A DNA stretch of 8,083 nt, from assembly GCA_937864275.1 (NCBI GenBank), contig CALMIW010000195.1:1-8083 (forward strand). Reading direction: 5' to 3'. Source of the DNA: an uncultured Dehalococcoidia bacterium (GTDB lineage Bacteria; Chloroflexota; Dehalococcoidia; Tepidiformales; Tepidiformaceae). The notes under the pieces are model-generated. The model did not search any database. It was not told the DNA's origin and saw only the letters and a program-made list of their open reading frames with translations. Shown here in pieces: positions 1 to 6,552 of this stretch (positions are counted from its first letter, which is position 1; every line of letters begins with the position of its first letter). A program made the position numbers and the translations under genes.

Positions 1-557
1 CGCGGACCGAATCCACAACCAACAACGAGATCAACAAGACCACCAGCACGACGGTGAAGGCGCCGGGATCGATCGACCGCCTCAGCGTCTCGGTGGTGCT
101 CGACGAGAGCGTGACCGCCGCGCAGGAGGCGAGCATCACCAGCGCCGTCGCGGCCGCGGTGGGGCTGGACCAGGTGCGCGGCGACACGCTGAGCGTGACC
201 CGGCTCCCGTTCGACGCCAGCGTGCGCGAAGACCTGCTGCCGGCGGCGCAGGATGGCATCGGGACGTACCTGTCGTACCTGAAGTTCCTCCTGCCGATGC
301 TGGCGGTCGTGCTCGCTTTCATCCTGGTCATGCTCCTCCTCGGGGCCCTCGGGAAGCGCCAACTGGCCCTGCCCATGCAGCCCCAGCCGGTCATGCTTCC
401 CGCGGCCGCAGCCCTCGCCGCCCTGCCGATGTCGGACGACATGCCCGCCCTGCAGCCGGCCTCGGACCCGCACGAGGAGCGCGTGATGAAGCTGGCGGAT
501 GCGAACCCGCGCGCCGTGGCCGATGTCGTCCAGACCTGGATGCGGGAAGAGGAGTAA
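1..557 (+). CDS. fliF: Flagellar MS-ring protein FliF, C-terminal part (5' truncated by window)
   Basis: FliF forms the inner-membrane MS-ring on which the rotor and export gate are built. The reading frame is open from base 3, so the GTG at 54 is internal and the gene begins before the window. The first residues carry the FliF signature NNEINKTTS followed by APGSIDRLSVSVVLDE, the end of the periplasmic ring-building region. A hydrophobic segment at about 285-350 is the second transmembrane helix. A Pro/Ala/Met-rich linker follows, then a charged amphipathic tail (about 465-554, from DPHEERVMKLADANP to VVQTWMREEE) that matches the FliG-binding peptide of the family. Only about 68 residues follow the membrane helix, somewhat short compared with enteric FliF. 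The stop lies 3 bases before fliG, whose product binds this tail. Confidence 0.96.
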   Translation, partial: RTESTTNNEINKTTSTTVKAPGSIDRLSVSVVLDESVTAAQEASITSAVAAAVGLDQVRGDTLSVTRLPFDASVREDLLPAAQDGIGTYLSYLKFLLPMLAVVLAFILVMLLLGALGKRQLALPMQPQPVMLPAAAALAALPMSDDMPALQPASDPHEERVMKLADANPRAVADVVQTWMREEE

Positions 558-560
558 CGG

Positions 561-1580
561 GTGGCACGGTCGGACGAAAAGCTCAAGGGCCGGAAGAAGG
601 CCGCCGCGCTGCTCATCACCCTGGGGAAGGAACGCTCGGCCGAAATCCTGCGCCACATGAGCGACGAAGACATCGAGCGCCTGACCTGGGAGATCTCCGC
701 GATGGGCGAGCTGAAGAGCGAGCAGCGCAAGGAAGTGATCGAGGACTTCGAGGAGTCGGCCGTCGCCCGGAACGTCATCTCTCTCGGCGGCCTGGAATAC
801 GCCGAAGAGCTCCTGCGGCTGGCGCTGGGAGAAGACAAGGCGACCGAACTGATCGACCGGCTGTCGGCGACCTCGCCGACCGTGCCGTTCGGCTTCCTTC
901 GGCACCTGAACGTGGCGCAGCTGGTGAACTTCCTTTCGAACGAGCACCCGCAGACGATCGCGCTGCTCACGTCGTTTCTGCAGTCGGACAAGGCGGCGCA
1001 AGTGCTGGCCGGGCTGGACCCGGAGATGGCGGCCGACGTGGCCCAGCGCATCGCCCTGATGGACCGGGCGAACCCGGAGATCGTGAACGAGGTCGAAGCC
1101 GTCCTCCGGCGCAAGCTGAGCGCAGTGCTGCAGCCGACCCGCCAGTCGCAGTCCGTCGGCGGCATCGAGGTCCTCGTCAGCCTGCTGAAGCAATCGAGCC
1201 GGATGACGGAGAAGACCATCATCGAAGCGCTCGAAGACAACGAGCCCGAACTGGCCGACCAGATCAAGAAGCGGATGTTCGTGTTCGAGAACATCGCGAC
1301 CCTCGACGACCGCTCGATTCAGCGGATCCTGCGCGAAGTAGAGGTGCGCGACCTGTCGCTCTCCCTGAAAGCGACCCCGGAGAACGTGAAGCAATGCATT
1401 CTCCGGAACATGTCGACTCGCGCCGCGCAGATGATGAAGGAGGACATGGAAGCCTCCGGGCCGGTGCGCCTCCGCCAGGTGGAGGAGGCCCAGCAGCGCG
1501 TGGTGGAGATCATCCGGCGGCTGGACGAGGCCGAGGAGATCGTGATCTCCCGCGGAGGCGACGATGAGCTTGTCGGCTAG
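561..1580 (+). CDS. fliG: Flagellar motor switch protein FliG
   Basis: FliG couples the MS-ring to the C-ring and receives torque from the stator. Its 339 residues match the family length. The N-terminal third would bind the FliF tail. The middle domain has the EHPQTIA motif (128-134), and a GG linker (200-201) and MFVF motif (239-242) precede the C-terminal domain. By alignment from memory with E. coli FliG, all five torque residues are kept as charges of the same sign: K270 (K264), R287 (R281), E294 and D295 (D288, D289) and R303 (R297). The start is GTG. A purine-rich site (GAGGAG, 549-554) inside the end of fliF has suitable spacing, and the conserved KLKGRKKAAALLITLG follows within a few residues. 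The 3' end overlaps fliH by 17 bases. Confidence 0.98.
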   Translation: MARSDEKLKGRKKAAALLITLGKERSAEILRHMSDEDIERLTWEISAMGELKSEQRKEVIEDFEESAVARNVISLGGLEYAEELLRLALGEDKATELIDRLSATSPTVPFGFLRHLNVAQLVNFLSNEHPQTIALLTSFLQSDKAAQVLAGLDPEMAADVAQRIALMDRANPEIVNEVEAVLRRKLSAVLQPTRQSQSVGGIEVLVSLLKQSSRMTEKTIIEALEDNEPELADQIKKRMFVFENIATLDDRSIQRILREVEVRDLSLSLKATPENVKQCILRNMSTRAAQMMKEDMEASGPVRLRQVEEAQQRVVEIIRRLDEAEEIVISRGGDDELVG

Positions 1581-2268
1581 CCGCCGCATCTTCCGCCCGG
1601 CGGAATCCGAGGACGACGTCTTCGTCGTCGGCGAGACGGTGCGCAGCCACGTCGCCGCGGATGACCCGGTGACGACGGTGACGAACCTCCTCGGCGGGGC
1701 GAAGCGCCGCGCCGAGACCGAGCTCGCCGCCGCCCACGCCGAAGCCACCGCGATCGTCGCCCGGGCCGAGGCGGAGGCTTCGGCCATCCGCGAAGCGGCC
1801 CGCGCGGCCGGCTTCCAGGAAGGGCTCCAGGCCGGCAGCGGCGACGCGGAGGGCGCGGCCGCCGGACACCTCGCGATCATCCGGGCGGCGGCCGGCGAAG
1901 GGCTGACTATCCGCGACGCGATGATCGACGAGGCGATGCCCGCGATCGCGCGAGCCGTGGCGATGGCCTGCCGGCGCGTCGTCGGTGCGGCCTTCGAGGC
2001 CGATCCGGCGCTGACCGCCGACGCCTGCGCCGACGCCGTCCGGATGACGGCGGGGCAGCAAATCATCTCGATCCGGGTGAGCCCGGAGGTACTCGACAGC
2101 GTACAGGCCCGGCTTGTGGACGTGGCCGATTACGTCCGGCCGGATGATGGCGTCGGCCTGGGCGGGTGCGTCATCGACCTGCGGAACGGGACAATCGACG
2201 CAACGCTGGACGCGCGCCTGGAACTGATGGAGCTCGCGCTTCGCGCGGCCGGCGGAGTAGACGCATGA
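1564..2268 (+). CDS. fliH: Flagellar export ATPase regulator FliH
   Basis: FliH dimers bind and regulate the FliI ATPase and tether it to the C-ring and export gate. The 234-residue product has an acidic N-terminal region, an Ala/Glu-rich helical segment (about 45-82) likely to form the dimer coiled coil, and GxxxG repeats (G83/G87/G91, then G93/G97/G101), a known FliH feature. The C-terminal domain (about 120-228) includes ISIRVSPEVLDSV and VRPDDGVGLGGCVIDLRNG, followed by IDATLDARLELM, the usual FliH/YscL ending. The ATG is preceded by GGAGG at 1554-1558 and lies within the last codons of fliG. The stop overlaps the fliI start (ATGA). The N-terminus has Phe10 in RRIFRP but no Trp; in Salmonella two N-terminal Trp residues contact the C-ring. 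Confidence 0.93.
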   Translation: MSLSASRRIFRPAESEDDVFVVGETVRSHVAADDPVTTVTNLLGGAKRRAETELAAAHAEATAIVARAEAEASAIREAARAAGFQEGLQAGSGDAEGAAAGHLAIIRAAAGEGLTIRDAMIDEAMPAIARAVAMACRRVVGAAFEADPALTADACADAVRMTAGQQIISIRVSPEVLDSVQARLVDVADYVRPDDGVGLGGCVIDLRNGTIDATLDARLELMELALRAAGGVDA

Positions 2269-3650
2269 GCGCCGCCGTGGACGTGCTCCTCGAAGCTGCC
2301 GCAGCGGCTCCCGTCCACCGTCGCACGGGAACGGTGATGCATACCTCCGGCGAGATGGCCACTGCTCACGGGATCAACCTGCAGCCGCACGAACTGGTGT
2401 TCATCGATGACCCCGCCGGGCGGCCGATCGCCGCGGAGTGCGCGGCATCGAACGGCGGGGGGGCCTACCTGGCGATGCTCGATCGCGGGACCGTGGTGGC
2501 GGGCACTCGCGTTACGGCCGCCGGGAGGGTGCCTTCCGCGCCCGTCGGCCGGAACTTGCTCGGGCGCGTCCTCGATGGACTGGGGCGCCCGATGGACGGC
2601 GGCGAGCAGCCGCGAAACGTCCGCTGGGTTCCCGGTCACGCAGAGCCACCGCATCCCCTGCACCGCGAGCCCATCAACGAGGCGCTGCCGTCGGGCGTCC
2701 GCGCCATCGACGGCTTCCTCACCCTCGGACGGGGGCAGCGCGTCGGCATCTTCGCGGGCTCCGGCGTCGGCAAGAGCACGCTGCTGGGGATGCTCGCGCG
2801 CGGGACGGCGGCGGACGTCACGGTCATCGCGCTGATCGGCGAACGCGGGCGCGAAGTGCGCGACTTCATCGAGCACGACCTGGGACTCGACGCGCTCCAG
2901 CGATGCGTCGTCGTCGCCTCGACAGGAGACAACCCTGCAGCCATGCGCCTGTGCGCCGCGCGGACCGCGACGGCCATAGCCGAGGCCTACCGGGCCGAAG
3001 GGCTGAGCGTCCTGCTGCTCTTCGACAGCCTAACGCGAGTGGCGATGGCCCAACGCGAGATCGGGTTGGCGGCGGGCGAACCGCCGACAACCAAGGGGTA
3101 CCCGCCTTCGGTGTTCAGCCTGCTGCCTCACCTGATGGAGCGGGCCGGGCCCGCCGGCGCGGGGAGCATAACCGCCATCTACACCGTCCTTGTCGACGGC
3201 GAGGACATGGACGAGCCGATCGCCGACCTCGCCCGCGCGACTCTCGATGGGCACATCGTGTTGAAGCGGACGCTGGCGAGCGCGGGGCACTACCCGCCCA
3301 TCGACGTCCTGGGCAGCGTCTCTCGCCTGATGGACCGGGTGGCGGGCGCCGCGCACAAGGAGTCTGCACGCAACCTGCGCGGCCTCCTCGCCGCGCATGC
3401 CGATGCGCGGGACCTCATCTCCATCGGCGCGTATGTGCGTGGCAGCGACCTGCTCGTGGACCGTGCCATCGACCTGATGCCGTCGATCAACTCCTTTTTA
3501 CGGCAGCGTTCGGACGACGTGACGCCGTTCGACGCAGGCATCGGGGGCCTGATGGCGATCGACCCGGAGGACTCCCCGGACACCGTGAACGCGGAGGACG
3601 TGTATGACGCTGACGCCACAGAGGTTGCGGCGGCTGGTGAAGCAGCGTGA
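2265..3650 (+). CDS. fliI: Flagellum-specific export ATPase FliI
   Basis: FliI is the cytoplasmic hexameric ATPase of the flagellar type III exporter and is related to the F1 beta subunit. The 461-residue product has a beta-barrel N-domain (about 20-110), Walker A GSGVGKST (165-172), the GERGREV motif with the catalytic-type Glu193 (192-198), Walker B LLLFD (250-254) and a C-terminal segment ending near FLRQRSDDVTPFDAGIGG. I placed the start at ATG 2265 because it overlaps the fliH stop as ATGA, has GGAG at 2254-2257, and gives a normal FliI N-terminus. The frame stays open upstream to 2166, but that stretch lies over the conserved end of fliH. An acidic tail of about 28 residues (from residue 433) runs past the usual end and overlaps fliJ by 47 bases. 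A run of seven G at 2457-2463 is noted separately. Confidence 0.97.
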   Translation: MSAAVDVLLEAAAAAPVHRRTGTVMHTSGEMATAHGINLQPHELVFIDDPAGRPIAAECAASNGGGAYLAMLDRGTVVAGTRVTAAGRVPSAPVGRNLLGRVLDGLGRPMDGGEQPRNVRWVPGHAEPPHPLHREPINEALPSGVRAIDGFLTLGRGQRVGIFAGSGVGKSTLLGMLARGTAADVTVIALIGERGREVRDFIEHDLGLDALQRCVVVASTGDNPAAMRLCAARTATAIAEAYRAEGLSVLLLFDSLTRVAMAQREIGLAAGEPPTTKGYPPSVFSLLPHLMERAGPAGAGSITAIYTVLVDGEDMDEPIADLARATLDGHIVLKRTLASAGHYPPIDVLGSVSRLMDRVAGAAHKESARNLRGLLAAHADARDLISIGAYVRGSDLLVDRAIDLMPSINSFLRQRSDDVTPFDAGIGGLMAIDPEDSPDTVNAEDVYDADATEVAAAGEAA

Positions 3651-4050
3651 GCGCCTCGAGAAGCTCCAGGAGGGCGAACTCGCGGCGGCGACGCGGCTCT
3701 ATCGAAGGCGCGAGGACGCTCTCAACGAATCGCTCGGGAACCGCGAGCAACTCATGGAAAGCACGGCGAACGACGGCCCGCTGGATGTGGCCGACTTCCT
3801 CGCCGCGGGCGCCTATCTTCGCCGGGTCGACCGGGAGATCGGGGCCAGGCGGGCGGCGCTCGAACACTCGGCCAACGACGTGGAGGAAGAGCGGAATGAG
3901 CTGCTGCTCCGCCGCCGCGACCGCAAAGCCATGGAAGCGCTGCTGGACAAGCGGCTGGAAGAAGAGCGGATCGAACGCTCCCGCGCCGAATCGCGGCTCA
4001 TCGACGAGCTGGCGACGACGCGCTGGCGCCCACGGGGAGGTGGCCTGTGA
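3604..4050 (+). CDS. fliJ: Flagellar export chaperone / ATPase stalk protein FliJ
   Basis: FliJ is a two-helix coiled coil that inserts into the FliI hexamer like the gamma subunit of F1 and also handles export chaperones. The 148-residue product matches the family in length and is almost wholly helical and charged. The first helix starts at LRRLVKQRERLEKLQEGELA. The second includes RRRDRKAMEALLDKRLEEER and continues to a conserved-looking LIDELATTR end. FliJ is weakly conserved, so the call also rests on its position directly after fliI. ATG 3604 is well placed, with GGAGG at 3593-3597 and 6 bases of spacing. Forty-seven bases lie inside the fliI 3' end. The stop overlaps the GTG start of flgB (GTGA), suggesting translational coupling on both sides. 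Confidence 0.88.
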   Translation: MTLTPQRLRRLVKQRERLEKLQEGELAAATRLYRRREDALNESLGNREQLMESTANDGPLDVADFLAAGAYLRRVDREIGARRAALEHSANDVEEERNELLLRRRDRKAMEALLDKRLEEERIERSRAESRLIDELATTRWRPRGGGL

Positions 4051-4442
4051 ATCCCATCGGTGACCGGGGCCTGCAGACGTTGACGGGATGGCTTGACGGC
4101 CTCTCGCGCCGCCAGCAGGCGACGTCCAACAACATCGCGAACATCGACACCCCCGGGTACGTCCGCCAGGAGGTGAACTTCGAAACGGAACTTCAGCGGA
4201 TGTTCGGCAGGGGCGCCAACCAGATGGCGGCCACGGATGCCCGCCACTACACAGGCGGGAGCGCACTCCGCGACCAGCTCGGTCTCGACCCTCAACAACT
4301 CCTGAGTTCTTCGCGCATGGATGGGAACTCGGTGGATATCGACCAGGAAATGATCACGCTCACTGAGACGCAGATGCGCTACCAGGCCGCGTCTCAGGCG
4401 CTGAGCAAGAAGCTCGGGACCATCCGCACGGTCATTTCGTAA
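4047..4442 (+). CDS. flgB: Flagellar basal-body proximal rod protein FlgB
   Basis: FlgB is a proximal rod subunit exported through the flagellar apparatus. The 131-residue product has the rod/hook N-terminal signature NNIANIDTPGY (28-38) within an amphipathic helix, a short variable middle, and the C-terminal FlgB motif GNSVDIDQEM (93-102), followed by the helix TETQMRYQAASQALSKKLG. No cleaved signal peptide is seen, as expected for a type III substrate. The start is GTG at 4047, preceded by GGGAGG at 4035-4040 with 6 bases of spacing, and it overlaps the fliJ stop. flgC follows after 12 bases. Confidence 0.97.
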   Translation: MNPIGDRGLQTLTGWLDGLSRRQQATSNNIANIDTPGYVRQEVNFETELQRMFGRGANQMAATDARHYTGGSALRDQLGLDPQQLLSSSRMDGNSVDIDQEMITLTETQMRYQAASQALSKKLGTIRTVIS

Positions 4443-4454
4443 GGGGGAATTCTC

Positions 4455-4901
4455 ATGGGTCTTATCCGATCGATAGCGAACACGGCGAGCGGACTCTCGG
4501 CACAGCGGGTCCGGATGGACACGGTCAGCTCGAACATCGCCAATATGGAAACCACGAGCACCCCCGAAGGCGGTGCATACCAGCGAAAGGTCGTCCGCTT
4601 TTCCTCGGGCGACCCTGCGATGCCGTTCGCGAACGTGGTCCGCAAGTTCATGGGCGGCGGGAGCACCGGCGTGGTCCTCACGCAGGTGGGCGTCGATACC
4701 GAAACGCCGGGCCGCATCGTCAGCGACCCCTCGCATCCGGATGCCGACCCGGAGACGGGCCTTCTGGAGATGCCGAACGTGGACCTCGTCCAGGAGATGA
4801 CCGACCTGACGTCGGCCAACCGTTCTTACCAGGCGAACGTAACGGTGCTGAACGCGGTGAAGCAGATGGCGCTGCGGGCGCTGGACATCACAAGCAGATA
4901 G
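4455..4901 (+). CDS. flgC: Flagellar basal-body rod protein FlgC
   Basis: FlgC is a proximal rod subunit that assembles with FlgB, FlgF and FlgG. The 148-residue product has the expected N-terminal helix and motif SSNIANMETTST (25-36), then GGAYQRK (39-45). Its C-terminal half includes DPSHPDADPETG (91-102), EMPNVDLVQEM and SANRSYQAN (120-128), all typical of FlgC. The ATG has AAGGGGG at 4441-4447 upstream. A 50-base gap follows before fliE, one of only two real gaps in the window. Confidence 0.97.
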   Translation: MGLIRSIANTASGLSAQRVRMDTVSSNIANMETTSTPEGGAYQRKVVRFSSGDPAMPFANVVRKFMGGGSTGVVLTQVGVDTETPGRIVSDPSHPDADPETGLLEMPNVDLVQEMTDLTSANRSYQANVTVLNAVKQMALRALDITSR

Positions 4902-4939
4902 TCGTTTAGGGGTTTCGCCGGGCGGCCCTTACACGGGTT

Positions 4940-4947
4940 GAGGAGGT
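4940..4947 (+). promoter_or_regulatory. Strong Shine-Dalgarno sequence of fliE
   Basis: GAGGAGGT lies just before ATG 4952 and is close to a perfect complement of the 16S rRNA 3' end. Unlike most genes here, fliE is not coupled to its predecessor by overlap, so it needs its own site. The upstream gap from 4902 holds only weak pairing (AGGG 4908-4911 with CCCT 4926-4929) and no promoter that I recognise. Confidence 0.8.
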
Positions 4948-4951
4948 AGCA

Positions 4952-5242
4952 ATGGAGATCGGACGGATTCAGGGAGTTGGCGCGGTTGCCCAGACTGGTG
5001 CGACCGCGGCGGCGAAACCGGCGGCAGGTTTCGCCGACATGCTGGGGAAGGCCATCGGCCAGCTCCAGGCGGTGAGCGACAACGCCGACGCGAAGGTGAA
5101 CGCGATGGCCACCGGGCAGGACGTAGAGCTTCACGACGTGATGCTCGCAGTCGAGACCGAAAGCCTCGCGATGAGTCTCGCGACGACGATCCGCAACAAG
5201 GCCGTCGAGGCCTACCAGGAAGTCTTCAGGATGCAGATGTAA
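4952..5242 (+). CDS. fliE: Flagellar hook-basal body complex protein FliE
   Basis: FliE is the small adaptor joining the MS-ring/export gate to the proximal rod and is an early export substrate. The 96-residue product matches the family size. It begins with a variable N-terminus, then AGFADMLGKAIGQLQAVSDNAD (about 25-46). It ends with the diagnostic helices VELHDVMLAVETESLAMSL and TIRNKAVEAYQEVFRMQM. The ATG follows a near-ideal ribosome binding site. The stop and the fliK start share one base (TAATG). In Bacillus-type operons fliE lies between flgC and fliF; here it follows flgC but is followed by fliK. Confidence 0.96.
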   Translation: MEIGRIQGVGAVAQTGATAAAKPAAGFADMLGKAIGQLQAVSDNADAKVNAMATGQDVELHDVMLAVETESLAMSLATTIRNKAVEAYQEVFRMQM

Positions 5243-6543
5243 TGGGACTCGTGATACAGGCCCCCGTCGATGCGCTCCTGGCCACGGCCGGCGCCCCGGC
5301 AGCGGGGGCGAAGGTCAGCGGCGAAGCGCCGGCCGGCGACATCTTCGCCAACCTCCTGGCCTCGCTCGGCTCCAACGCGAGGGACTCCGCCGGAGAACTC
5401 ATGCCCCTGACTGGCGGAATCGAGCTGTTGCCGAGCGCCGAAGAGACCGGCGAAAGCGACGAGAAGGACCGCGACCCGCTCGCGGCTCTCCTGGCGCTGG
5501 GCGTGCCACTGAACATGCCCCAGGCGGCAGCGCAGGACGTACCCGCCGCTGGAGAACTCTCGGGAGCCTCCGCCATCCAGGTTGGCGCACCGGCCGAACG
5601 GGGACCAGAGGCGAGCCGCATCGAACTCATGCCGGGAGAGATGGTTGCGGAACCGCAAGAGGCAGCCGCAGCGCCGTTCGTCCAGGGAGACGTACCGACC
5701 GAGGCGATCCCCCGGCACACCACCGAGAGCGGACCGCGGGCGTCGTCGATCGAGCTCATGCCGTCTGCCGAGGAGATGGCGATTGCGGGCGAGGCCGGCG
5801 AACCGCCCATAAAAACACGAACGGCCGAGGCCCCGCCACTAGGCCCCACCGAGGCAGTCGAAGCAGAAGTCAGCAGCGTGGTCCGCCCCGTCGGGAACGC
5901 TCAGACGCAGGGCCACGAAGAAGGCGCAGCGGGTGACTCGGGTGGCAACGGCACTCCGGCAGGCCCCGCGGAACTCGGGCGGCCCCGGCCGCGCGCATCG
6001 GGCAACGGCGTCGCCCACGCGGCCGCCAACTCGGCAGTCGGCGAACTTCGCCAGCGACCCGATGTTCAGGCTGCGGAGGCACCGGCAGCTCCCGCGGAAC
6101 CGGCACCGGCGCAAGACGTGCCGCCGCAGGTTGAGCAGGTCGCCAGCACCGTCATCGAACGCGTCGAAGCAGGTGGCGGCGAGGCGCGCATCCACCTCGA
6201 CCCGGTCGACCTCGGCGAAGTGACGATCCGCGTCCATACGCAGGGCGACAGCGTCCGGGTGGAAGTCCGGGCCGAACGCCAGGAGGCGATGCAGCTGCTT
6301 CGCGACCACACACAGGACCTCTCCAACCTGCTCGGAGAACGGGGCCTGAACCTTTCGGACGTGAACGTTGGACTCGGCCGTGGGAATGGCGAACAGGGCT
6401 GGGGCGAACAGACGCGACGCCAGCCGGCCGGCAACGCCAGCGACTTCGCCGCCATCTTCGGCGGCGACGACACGAACATCGAAATTCATCAGCGCCTGCG
6501 CGCCGCCTACAACCCGGATGGCGCGCTGGTGTACCGGGTCTAG
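5242..6543 (+). CDS. fliK: Flagellar hook-length control protein FliK
   Basis: FliK is secreted during hook growth, acts as a molecular ruler, and switches the exporter to filament substrates through its C-terminal domain. The 433-residue product has a long Ala/Pro/Glu-rich, probably disordered N-terminal region (about 1-290). A conserved Flg_hook domain follows (about 295-380), with GGGEARIHLDPVDLGEVTI, VRVEVRAERQEAMQLLRDH and LLGERGLNLSDVNVGLGRG. A tail of about 50 residues ends the protein. The N-terminal half carries repeated IELMP-type motifs, listed separately. The ATG overlaps the fliE stop (TAATG). Only a modest AGGA (5228-5231) precedes it, so initiation probably depends on coupling to fliE. 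The Flg_hook domain makes the call firm although most of the protein is family-variable. Confidence 0.94.
   Translation: MGLVIQAPVDALLATAGAPAAGAKVSGEAPAGDIFANLLASLGSNARDSAGELMPLTGGIELLPSAEETGESDEKDRDPLAALLALGVPLNMPQAAAQDVPAAGELSGASAIQVGAPAERGPEASRIELMPGEMVAEPQEAAAAPFVQGDVPTEAIPRHTTESGPRASSIELMPSAEEMAIAGEAGEPPIKTRTAEAPPLGPTEAVEAEVSSVVRPVGNAQTQGHEEGAAGDSGGNGTPAGPAELGRPRPRASGNGVAHAAANSAVGELRQRPDVQAAEAPAAPAEPAPAQDVPPQVEQVASTVIERVEAGGGEARIHLDPVDLGEVTIRVHTQGDSVRVEVRAERQEAMQLLRDHTQDLSNLLGERGLNLSDVNVGLGRGNGEQGWGEQTRRQPAGNASDFAAIFGGDDTNIEIHQRLRAAYNPDGALVYRV
5395..5775 (+). repeat. Degenerate IELMP-type coding repeats in FliK
   Basis: Four short related motifs occur in the variable N-terminal half of FliK: ELMP (residues 52-55), GGIELLPSAEE (58-68), GPEASRIELMP (121-131; bases 5602-5634) and GPRASSIELMP (164-174; bases 5731-5763, followed by SAEE). 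The last two match at 9 of 11 residues. They use different synonymous codons at shared positions (Ser AGC/TCG, Pro CCA/CCG, Glu GAA/GAG), which fits protein-level conservation more than recent DNA duplication. Confidence 0.75.
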
Positions 6544-6552
6544 GAGTACACC

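Noticed and set aside
2166..2264. Upstream extension of the FliI start
   Set aside because: The frame is open, but it would overlap the conserved FliH C-terminus by about 100 bases; ATG 2265 has an ATGA junction and its own ribosome site.
2438..3607. 389-codon + strand frame inside fliI
   Set aside because: The product is an Arg/Ala/Gly-rich composition artefact in an alternative frame of fliI, whose Walker motifs are clear.
3813..4736. 307-codon open frame on the - strand across fliJ, flgB and flgC
   Set aside because: It spans three well-conserved + strand genes and has no recognisable domain.
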